Part shown: positions 1-12,200 of the stretch, piece by piece
How positions within the stretch are numbered: position 1 is the first letter of the stretch
Layout: each line of letters begins with the position of its first letter
Source: Calliopsis andreniformis
Taxonomy: Eukaryota > Arthropoda > Insecta > Hymenoptera > Andrenidae
Assembly: GCF_051401765.1 (NCBI RefSeq)
Contig: NC_135071.1
Coordinates: 13,060,961-13,124,960, forward strand
Direction of reading: 5' to 3'
DNA length: 64,000 nucleotides
The notes under the pieces: generated by a model
What the model was told of the DNA's origin: nothing
What the model saw: the letters and a program-made list of their open reading frames with translations, nothing else
The model's database searches: none
Program-made: the position numbers and the translations under genes

Positions 1-254
1 TCGTATGCGTCCCCAGCTGGAAAGCACCCAAAATGTTGCTCGTTGTTGCCTGAGTGGAGCCGCACCTTTAAAACTAATTATTCCAAGCGCGTCATAAGCA
101 TGCTCTCTCGAAGTACGCAAATATCTGACGATCCTCGATCGGCCAGGTAAATTTATTCGTTTCCTAATGGCTCCGTGAAAAGTGAAACCTCGCGATGTTC
201 CGCGAAGTGATGATATCCTTTTTGTTTTGCTTTTCGTGCGGCGCGCGGAACCAG

Positions 255-3200
255 GCCGCATACCGGCGTTCTACAGAGAAGTCTACGAGAAGATCTGCTC
301 CCCCACCAGTGGAAATGTGGAACGGGAGGTGTTTAAATCCCTCCTTGTCAAGTCCCAGCTGAGCAGCTCGATTCTCAGCCAGGTATGTCCTCTCTCGTCC
401 TGTTTCATTCTCGTTTCCTCCTCACTGTCGATGGCCACCGCGTGCGTACGACAGAGAGGAGGAAGAATGTTTGTAACTCCGCGCGCAGTTGTTTCTTCGC
501 ACGTTGCGCTCAGGTTAGAGGCAGTACGGGTATTATATTATTATAACCTCTTCCGTGTGTCGGCTGGTGGTTACCAGCGGCGCTCGGTGCATGGGAAAAT
601 CTGTGGGCTATGTACAAGGAAAGACGATTAATGTTACGTTTTCGAAGCATTCGAGTTAAAATTAAAGACAATTAGGATTCAAAATATAACCACCATATAT
701 GGATATTTTTTATCTAAATTAAGTCTTTAATTTTAACTCGAAGGTTTTGAAAACGTAATTCATACAATTTAATTTATATTATATTTTCAGTTTTCATTAC
801 GATTAATGTTACGTTTTCGAAACATTTGAGGTTATATTCGAAGCTGAGTAAAATATAATTTCAAATAGTAAATATTAAATATGTATATAGTAGTAAATAT
901 CAAATAGTATCTACGTATTTCAAGGTGAAAACTTGAAACGCCAATGCGTTGGAAACAAAAACATGTGATTTAGGTTAGTTATTTTGTCTTATAACTATAA
1001 AAATTCTGAATCTCGATTAGCCGAGCTTTTCGATGTAATAGACTGTGAACTGAATTATCATATTTGGATCTTCTATTTTTCTACGATTGTTTTTATTTAA
1101 GGAGGAATAGTATATATAACCTATACTTATACATGTGCCATCAATGCAATTTTTTTATTTCTTTAAGCACACTCTCTGGAAAAATTCCTCATTACTACTT
1201 AACAGTCAGATTTTGTTTGTGGATCACATAATATTTATCATTCAATTAAGTTAAATGAAATAATGTAAACACAGGTGGCAGGTTTTTGAAACTGCCATAT
1301 GTTGGGAGAATATTTAGAATTTAAAATAATGATTATCTGGATATCAGAATTTCGTTAAAATATCGAAATTAGTATAATGCAAAAAACAGTATTACGTGAT
1401 TAAATTTCTTTTTTCGAAAGAACAATTTAAACGCAGGATTCGCTTAATGTCTCTGGAACATTGTATATTAAAGATACTAATAAACTTATTTAATGTTCAT
1501 TAATACGTCATCGACGTCTCGATTACCTGGGTCGACGCGAATTACATTAACGGGGTTAGATAACGTATTGAATACGAACGATATACACGGTGTCCTGAAA
1601 TTTCAAGACTTTTCTTTAACTTCTCAGAGAAAAATTTTATACAAAGCACAATGCTTTTGTCATTGTCACTTTTCAATATATACAAATTTTATTATCCCTT
1701 ATTTTTACCTATACGTAGGTGACACTCATATTGTTAGCCTTTTTATCACCTTTTTACATGAACTTTGTTAGTTGTTTTAGAGAAGATTCAGGTGAACATT
1801 ACTGTACAAGAGTGATATATTACATATGTTAAAAATGACTATAACCTAAAACTTCCTAAGAATCACCAGGCCAAGCAAAATAACTGTTGAAATTTTATAC
1901 AAAAAGATTAATCCTATTAATTGTAAAAAATGATGAGTCATATTCACTTGTTTCTTTTCTTTCTTAACAAAAATGTCTGAAATATATCTATTATATTCAT
2001 AAATACAGACTTCCACGCCGTAACTCATATATATAACTTTGCATCATGTGATTCTTTATTTTATTTGCAACAATTAACTAAAAGAAAAAGTGGTTTATTT
2101 ACTGAACTTGAACACAAAAAGGAAATAGCTTTTCATTAGCTGTTTTTAAAATGGATTATTTCAAATTATCATTTTGTTTTCTGTGCTAAACGATATTTGC
2201 CCAAATCTGATACAATTATGGACACTGAAAATTAACTGAATTGTTTTCTAACGTGATTTCTTGCCGTGTTAGAAAAACGTGTTGACTTCATGGCGATAGC
2301 AATGTGGGACACTCTGTATACGGTCTACGTGCCGAAACAGATGCCACGTGAATAAATTTCCTGGATAGCGGTTCATGGCACGGAAAACCGTTTCAGATTT
2401 TTTTACGCTCGTGATGCGACTCACGATTTAAACGACAGTAGGAAGCATTCTTATCTACAATTACTACATCCTACGAAAAAGAATATCGAGACGATGTTCG
2501 TACCGTGTGATCGAAACAATTCGAAACAGGTGTATCAGCTATATCTAGGGATGCTGATTTTAAATCGATTTAAAAAAAAAAAAACGATTTTTACATAGCA
2601 GTGGATCGATTTTTCGTATCGATTTTTCGTATCGATATTTCGTTAGCCTAATCCACCATAAATCAATTTTTTCACCACAGAGTCAGACCAATTTTTTTCA
2701 AAAAATACAATTTTCTCTTTTTACTTGAAAAAACTTGTTGAACGATTTGACGTATAAATGGAATTAGTTTTGTCAATTTATTTGAGGTTAATTTGTTTCC
2801 TAAAGTTTAATTTTTTAAACGATATTTTCTCTGGTAATTAATTTTGTTTAATATTCCCCAGTGGTTTTTCACTTTTCCTTGAAAACGTGCTTGTATATGT
2901 TGTCACTTTTATCATAAGTTTGATTTACCTATTATTTTTTTTACTGAAATCGAAAATCGATTTTCTAACTCTCGATCCGTATCGATTTGGAAAATCGATT
3001 TTTTTCGACAGGAATCAGCATCCCTATCTATACCTACCACTGCTTACAAGTTTCATTTGAAAATGAATAAAATTTACTTTAATTAAAGTAACGTATCACT
3101 AAAAATATTTGTTTACTTCTATTAGATACGAAACTGTACATAATTATAATTAAAAGGAAAGTTAGAATTATAATGTATCTACTTATATTTATAGAAGGCA

Positions 3201-6200
3201 GTAAAATTTTATCAATATATCCTTTCATTTTTTTTCACACATAGTAGGAGGAAATACTGAAGAAAACACGGAAAAAATGGCATGATGATTAGATTCAATG
3301 AATAGCCTCCAGCATATTTCTTTAAAAAAAATCTATATTATCGCAACTAATTATTCTGCTCCCGTTGAACGCAGTTTTTCCTCGCAATGAATTGTCCCAT
3401 GTCTTCTGACAGTACATATCGTCATTATTTTATCGTTAACACGCCCGCTGCAGATAGTTGGATGGACGCCCCTTGGTATTGGTAGAAAGTTACGTGGCAG
3501 GACTAATTATAGTGTGCCAAATATTTGATAAAGTCGCTTCCTCACTTCATTATATATTTATCTTTTAACAATGTTTGCATTTTTCCTCTACCAGAAACGT
3601 TTATTTTCCCCAACAAATATCTATCTTCTTTTCCAAAATAATTTTTACCATTTTTTCCAAGTATTTGATTACCCCAAAATGCTATTTGTCATTCCAAATT
3701 CGATGGTTTTGAATTAGAATCGACAATGCGCATGCTAGGTATCCTGACTAGAATTGTTGCAATTGATATTATCACTGTGGCCATGGAAGTAATTCCATTT
3801 GTCATTGTGTTCCCAGTAGATTCGCTTTATCTAACTTTTTTGTCTCTAGTTTTCAATCTCCTCTGCGAATTGGACATATTCTGTTTATATTATACACTGA
3901 TTCTGCTTATATTTTTGAATATTATATAAATTCTGCAATTTTTTCAGATTTAAAATTCCCATAAATGCACAAAAATCTGCAGTCTAATTATCATAAAGAG
4001 ATGATAGTGTTGTTTTACATAGATTGAAGTTTAACTCGAGCTTCTGTCGAGTTAGAAACAGTCGGTACATTGATTGAGAGAAAAAATTCCACTCATTTTC
4101 GTGACGATAAGACAATATGTCTCACGTTGCACATTGTAGAAATTGAATGACCTCGAGTATAAAATTCTGCTACATTCGACGTAGCCTGTGGGCCTATCTT
4201 TCATCGGTTAGCATTGAGTAACCGGGAACCGGTATTCTCCTCGATCTGGAAGGTTTAAAAATTTACAAGATTCAGCCAACACTGCATTAACCCCTTATAC
4301 ATAAATATTGCGAAATAAAATTAACATATTTCAATTTTAGTTAAGTGTGGTGACAGTAAAATGGAAATTTTAGTTACAGAGAGGTTCGTGATTTTTAATT
4401 AAGGGGCTATATGGAAAAATAATTAAATTGCAGATGTATAGGGTGTCCATGCCGAAGCAGACTATCTAAATATCTCCTCTGTTAATAAATAAAAAAGATG
4501 AACACAAAAATGTAAAAAACTGAACAAAATGATCCTACACGAAAGACTGTTCTTCCATGATATTCTTTCGAAACCATTGAAATTATACCATGAACGATTT
4601 TCGTGTTATTAAAGATAAAGCAAATCTTTAGGTGAGGTTAGGTTTGTTTCAGCTTGAACACCTTGTATATTAGCCTCTATAAAGTATTTAGAAAATTTGT
4701 ATGATGATTTTATTTAAGTATTATTGAAAGGGTCATTTTTCTAATTCATGTTATTTTTGTATTTTTGTGGGTAGATGTAGATAGATATCTGATTGTTTTT
4801 TATTTGTAATAATTAGGATACATTAAGATATAAAAATGACGAGTCTTTTTTATGTCTTAAGGTTAAATTTGGATTATTTCCTAGACTTCAGAAATGAAAA
4901 CAAATAAAGTAGCAGTTGTATTTTTATTATAGTTCTGTGAGATGGTATCAGAAAGGTGAAATCCTGCAGGTTTCACTCCTTACGTTTGAGTTACCATAAC
5001 TACACAAAATACAGTGACTCACGATTTCGTTCAGGAAGGATTATTCCATTCACTTATACTTTCATTTTTGCATGAAGATCAAACTAGGGCAGAGTTATGG
5101 CGAGATGAATAGACCAAAAAACAGAATAGTTTTTCTTATTTATAGTTTGAGGATATCTTCTCCCTTTATCATTAGAACTTTGAAGGCAAAGGCTTATTAT
5201 TTTTCTTTTTACATCTAAATAAAGCCATCTAAATATATCTTCCAATTATAAAGACAAAAGAAACACATTCTTTGTAGTATATTGGTCCTTCGAGCCATTC
5301 AAATTGCATATATATTAATTATTTATTGTCTCATCACCGTCACAAGAGATATTTAGGTGGCTTTACCTCAGTGAACATCAAGAAATATATTTCCAATAAA
5401 AAGCTGTTACAGATCTAATTTTCAACATTTTTTTTTAAGAATATAAATACAAATTTTTTAAATGGAAGGTGTCCACGCTGAAGCAGGCCACTAAATATCT
5501 CCTCTGTTTCTAGTATGTATCACGAAAATCGTCCCCATCGTAATTTGAATGATTTCCATAGAGAAATATCATGAAAAATCTTTAGTGTAGAATAATTTTT
5601 GTTTAGTTTTTTTTCCCTAAATTTCACGTTATTAAGAACAGAGAAGGTATCTAGGTGACCTGCTTCAGCTTGGACACCCTGTATGACAGTGAATTTTACA
5701 AACGTTTGTATCTATGAAAACTAATTTCACAAAATACTATGTATCTTTAAATTTGAATAACACTGTTTTCTAAAATGCAATGAAATTATCACCTCCACAA
5801 AGTAGGTATTATAATTCGATTCAAAACAGTTCATCTTAGAAGCATTTTGTCCACGCACGATGCAATTAAGTATTCCAACAATCCTCCTACTGCGTGTTAA
5901 TTTATCACTCTGGAGCGTTATCAGGATGTGCTTTTCAAAAGAATCTGTCGAACGACCGCGCACGCTCAAAGAAATTAGAAGCAATAGAACGACACGACAC
6001 GATACACGACGCAACAGGAATTGAACGTCGCGTCTCGTTCATTGACTAACGACACAATCAAAATAACGTTACGTGGGTCGCTGCTTTATCGTCAGTTATC
6101 GCAGATCGCTATAAGTAGGGCGATCTCGAACGATGCGTATCGTGTAAAGGCCGCCACACGATGGCGAGCATGCTCGCCGAGGAAGCTCAACGATGTGTTT

Positions 6201-9200
6201 ACATTGTTGGATTAATAACACGTTTAGAACAAAATCAAATGGAGATTTATTCGAGTATGTGCTCTGATTAATGTTTAATCTGACTCTGGTACAATTATAC
6301 GAAGTTCTTATAAGGTACTTGACCAGGTAATTGATCAGTACCCAGTAGTCGATCACTTTGATAAATTATAAGATAGCGTTACTTGAACTTTTTCAATTTG
6401 ATCACACAACAAGTTGAGATATCTCATTATATCATACAATCAAATGAATGAGTGCTTTAAAATCGTTATTTATTGAAGTGATCGACTACTGGGTACTCGT
6501 TCAGTATAGAGTCAACTACCTTAGATATGCAGAGTGTTTCATAACACGTGGGACCCACTTCGGGAGTTGATTGTATGCTTAAAAACAATGAGAAAGAGTC
6601 ATATAAATACACGTGCATCCTATTTGCCTTCGTTTATGAGATACAATGTATAATGAATTTCTTTTTTAATTATCTAAGACTAAGATTAAGAAGCTAGTTA
6701 ATTGTAGCTAAACATAATTGTGTTAAAGATTATTACTATAATTTACGTAGGATCATAGCAGTTTTATATTCATTGTTTAGTAAGGAACTCCCATTTGACC
6801 AACATAGTTGGCTGAGGAACACCTTAAGAACTCTCGAAACCCGAATTTCGTTATAAATAATATGTGTTATTGGGATGAAAATATCGATATATGAATTGAC
6901 CCCGATAGTTTTTATGTTAATTTTCTTGTTTGTACAAGATTCGATAATTAAGTTCCTTTCATCTACGCACCTAATACCAGCAATTCCTTTGTTATGACAG
7001 TGAAGACAAATCAGTATGTTAAGATCTGACGAGGTCGAATTAACTCATGGTGGTAATTTAAGTCTGGAATCTGTCAACAATTGTTTTATTGACACGGTAG
7101 AGTGAGAGCTTGCACTACCATCAAGAGGTCAGACTTTCTTCTCGAAAATCCTTTCTGATGAATTCATTGATCCTCTAATCGTATCAATGATTATGGGATT
7201 GATCTAAGTAAGTAAGTCAAAAATTTTAGAAAGTCGAAATTATCACTTATTTGGTGTTACATTGATTACAATTTCAAAATAAGAGATAAATTCGACTTAT
7301 ATAAATTTTTTACTTAGAAGACTGATAATTACTGGTGCAATTGTGAATATTAAATACTTTTTATTTTTAGTTAGTTTAGTAGTTTAGTATTAGGTATTAT
7401 ATTTATGTATTAGATTGACGAATCTAAAGTTGCCATTTTGATTTAAAAAAACTATAAGTAATAGAATTGTTTATTTTGTAAGTTTCTGATTCAACCAGAG
7501 TACATATTTACTTGTCATCTTCTGCAGCTAGGTATATACTTTCTCTTGATACTAAATAAATATTAAATATTAGCTAATAAAAGTTTGTACATATCTCTTA
7601 ACAAAAATTAATAAATAATACAGTGTTTACAGGTGGCAATTTTGTGCAACAAGTTTTCTTCTAAACAAGAAAAACTAAATAGATTTTCTATTACCATCGC
7701 AATATTTTATTCGTGTATTTGCATTTATGCATTATTTGCTAACTATGTAGATATTAATCCAAGTCATTTGCAAGGGAATAATTCTAATTGCATTCAAAGC
7801 TGGCCTTGTGTCTTGTGAACTATGCGTCATCTTAATACAGTATCATCGAAACCTTGTCTCGTCTTAGCAAAGATATGAATCTGACTCATTTCCCTAGGCC
7901 TTTCGCCATAATTCCACGTTTATGTATTTTGCATGTACTTAAAATTCTGCAGATTTATTCAGCTGTGTAGTTGAATTTATTAGAAGTCTCATCTCAGTTT
8001 AGCTGTAAGTGCTGTGACCCTATCTCACACTCATAATATCCCTACTAGTTAGTTATCATGGGACTCATTGATCTCTCTTTAAGTAACTCTAAGATATAGT
8101 GAACATAGCAACAAGTTTATAGCGAGAAAACACTATACATGTATGTATCATGTGGTCCTTAAAAATAGAATTCTTAGTGGGCACAGCTCACACTAGAGAA
8201 TCTTAAAAAGTGCTGTCTGTGTCCTTAAACCTAAAAACCAATAGAAGGTAGAAACCAATAAAACCTCGCTTCCTTGAGTGTCCTGATATAAAAAGCTCTT
8301 TAGGGCAACTCCAAATAATTTCATAAAAATGCATTTATTCAGTTACTTAATTTTTCATTGCAGCACCGATGACATTCAAATGAAGTATAACGCAATATAA
8401 AAAGCAGAAGCAAGAGCCTTAAAAAGTGAATGCACTTATAAACTCTCTTATTCTCATGAAATGTTGCGACACAGCGTTGCGGAACAGCTAGCTTCCAAGT
8501 GCATACTCGGTCAAAGGAAAATACTATTTGCAAGTGTCGAAGCGAACGTGAAGTTCACCAGCGCATAGGATCCTCCGCGTGCGTACCATGCAACGACCGC
8601 CACGAGTCCACTAAACACACGGAACAGAGCCTTCGTGGATGTGTGTCGATCTCTCTTTCCCCTCTTCTTCCTTGTGACCCTCTGTGCAACAATTTTGTTT
8701 AAATGTCGTTCCAGTTGTTTCGCGCTTTAAATGCATCGGTGCAGATGTACTCTGCTTTTCCTCTTCCTGCTTCGATTCTGCATCTACGATTGTCTAATTT
8801 ATTTTTTATTGCTCGTGAAAAATAAACAACCTTGCTTGAATCTGTTGTGATCATGAGGCAAGACGATAGGTTACGTATTTTTATTTTGAAGATATTGGTG
8901 TTGAAAGATTTGAATTGTTGGGAATTCATGCGCAGCTGACATGTGCCAATTTTCCACTGGGATCCTCAAGTTTGGACACTGATGTCTCGAAAATATAAAT
9001 ATATGTGACTCGTGTTGTTTTGTTTTATGATTATAGGTGTTAGAAATTGAGTTAATGTAAATACTGTGACTCTATTATACTGATTAATTTTTTGAGGCAT
9101 AGTGGAATAAAAAGTGTCCAACTTTTTCTAAGGATTAAAGTGTCTCCCCTTTTTTAAGGATAAGAATGTCTCGCCTTTTCTAAGGATAAGAGAGTTTCAT

Positions 9201-12200
9201 TTTTTTTAAATAAAAATGTCCGATTTTCTTCGGGATAAGTGTCCCATCTTTTTTAGAGATAAAAGTGTCCCACCTTTTTTAAGGATTAAAGTGTCCCATC
9301 TTTTTTAGGGATAAAAGTGTCCCATCCTTTTTAGGGATAAAAGTGTGTCCCATAAGAGTATTTCACCATTTTTAAGAATAAAAGTATCTCAGCTTTTCTA
9401 AGGAGAAAAGTGTCTCACCCTTTTTGGAGACAAAAGTGTTCCACATTTTTTAATAAAATTATCCCACTTTTCTTAGGCATAAAAGTATCACACCTTTTTT
9501 AAAGAATAAGTATCTCATCTTTTTTAAGAATAAAAATATCCTACATTTTCTTGAATTTCATATGAAATATTCTTCATCCCACCTTGAAATATTATAGCAA
9601 TTTATAATACATCTCACTAATTTCGTTTCTTTTAAATAAAATATCTATGAAACTGGAGTCTTTTTTCATCTTAAGATCCTGTGACGTGTGACCCCCTCAT
9701 AATCAAGAATTAATATCCTAATATCTTACACTGAAGTATTTGCCCATAGTCTAATGATCCCAGCTCTCACAAAAAAATAATCGTATTTGAACCAAACCAC
9801 TGCTCTACACGAGCCATCGCTTCAAAAAGCGATTCGAAGTCGCGAAAAGGGATCATTGAAGCTGAAGGATGCATTGGTGACGAGCCAAACAGCTTTCGCG
9901 ACGATTGTCCCTGATCGATGTACTCACGCGTGTGCATACCACGAGTGGAGTGAACTTATTTTCATTGCAGGCAGTTCTCGGTGAACTTGATCAACGATTA
10001 AGGTTTAAAGACACTCGTGGGATCAGTGGGGAACAAGGGCCCCAGCTACTTTCGAACAGTGAGAACGTTCACGGCAAGCTGCACTTTTAATGCACCTTTG
10101 TTCTGATGATTCTTTCATTCACTTTTCCCCCCTTTTCCTTTTCTCGGGCTTCACACTCTCTCTTTGTTTTTCATCTTTGCAATTGTTCTTCTCCATTTGG
10201 TTTCTTTTATTTCCTTATGAGATCAAAGAGAAAGGCTGGAATAGTCGATTTTTTCGAACAATTTCTAGAGTGCATTCTAGACGTAGAATATATTACGAAT
10301 TATATATAAAATTGTCAAAAGTTGTCAAGATTTCACCCGCTAAATTACATGACTTGTGGATCAAAAAAGTTTATAGGGAAAAACAGGTGTTGCACGTGGA
10401 ACAATATAGTCAATTTGGATCTCCATTTTGTTGAGATTCAAAGTAAAGATCTCAATTTTGAGATTGAGTAGTTTTTCATATCAGAAAAATATTCGTCTAT
10501 TTTTGTTACTTGTAAATGTTCAATTTGACGGACATTATACTAATTGTAAGTAATCTCTATAGGCATACGTCCGTGACGTGTACGGTCATGGCTGACTGAT
10601 AGATTGTAATAGACAGTATACTGTGAAGGTGTATACGTACATGTAGAATGCATTTATGTTTTGGTGTGGAGTTTTAAACCACTATAATTTTTAAGATCGT
10701 TGATTTTTAAGAGCTTGTTCATTATGTAAGGAGATTAAATATAAAAATAGTTTCTTGTGAGGATCTCTTACGTAATGTTATGAATACTTTTGTATTACTC
10801 CTCGAAATTCTAGTGTTTTTGTCAGATATGCTAATGTTATATATTTCAGTGCATTTTGTGATGCAACATATTAATAAGAAACAGAATATTTTATCAATGT
10901 AAACATTGTAAACTCGTTGACATGTCCTGGAGTTCTTGGAATTATTTTGTTATTTTTCTTCACTTCCGCCATTGATAAAGTATAAGGAAGTATTAAATAT
11001 AAAATTAGATATGAATTCTTTTCAGACAGTGAATAGGTCCCCAGCTATTTTTATTTTCCATATTAGGAGACTTATCTCGCACTATAGAATCTATTCCACA
11101 CGATATCTCAGTCAGATCTAAATTAGGTAATTAGATAATTACCATGATTATCAAGTTATTAATTATCAAGTGGTAACTACAAAATTTTGTATTCATTAAT
11201 AGTCGTCCACTTACTATTAATAGTAAGATTTTCAGAATATAACTCATATTATAAACCTCAATAAAGACTAAATGACAAGAGGGACATAAGGAAATACATA
11301 AACATAAATGTATAAATAGGATTTTCTCTAACAAAATATTACAACTACTTAAACATACATATAATACAAACCTACAGAAAGATTGAAAGTAATTTGTCAC
11401 ATAGCTTCACGAACAAAAAAATCTCAAACTAATCGATTTTCTGATAACAGAAACAGAATATCCACCCTTAAGAACAGGCTCGTCAGTTTAGAATCCAAAT
11501 GGCGACGTGGTAGGTAAAGCGTAGCCTCTGCAGGGTTTAGCAGATCGGTGAAAGACAGAAAGGTAGTGGGAACGATAGAAGGAGAAGTGGTACGGCTGAG
11601 CAAGGTATAAAAATTGTTGGAATGCAGTTACTTTCATTTATGGCCTAATCCTTTGCTATCATTCGTCAGTGTTAACCGAGGTTGCATCGTTAGCCGAGCG
11701 CATCCCATAGATTACGACGTATTGTTTCCCTCAGGACGAAGAGGGTGCATTATCCTGTCGTTTTCAAAAAATCGAACTTTTTTTTGGTTAATTTATTAAG
11801 CCTTATACGTGTGGAATATTTTAGTAAAGGGATTTTAAACAATCGAAATAGTTGAAAAAAGTTGCATGTCATACTTAGAAAAACACAAATATAAAACTTC
11901 AAATACAATTTTATGGAAACCATCATTGGACCTGGTAGTCAACAGATCTTCGACAGCACTCATCCAATTAACTTCAAATTTGAATACATTACTTCTTTAT
12001 ATAATTATCTAGAATCCAGCTTACAAGTTTTTTGATATTTCTATTTATTGAATTGTTGTGACCATTCACTTTCTTCAGTGGAAGTAAATTTCTTCTTTAA
12101 GAAATCACTGTTTCCTTACTTTTCAGAATCATTAAAGAACCCTGTGCTTTGATTTTGATGTCTTTATAAAGAATAATGAGATGAAATTAAAGATTAATTG

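Noticed and set aside
182..631. Open frame of 149 codons at the left edge
   Set aside because: Only 255-382 is SNX8 exon. The rest is intron read through after the GTATGT donor, and the frame opens with GTG.
1576..2325. A 750-bp element between ACGGTGTCCTG and GGGACACTCTGTATA
   Set aside because: The two ends resemble family A ends but do not pair beyond a few bases, so a single element is not supported.
6540..6665. Transposon-like block starting AGAGTGTTTCATAACACG
   Set aside because: It resembles dispersed insect repeats in style, but I cannot find a matching inverted end in the window, so no boundaries can be given.
9112..9555. CRISPR-like array
   Set aside because: The repeats are contiguous without unique spacers, and the window is a eukaryotic nuclear genome.
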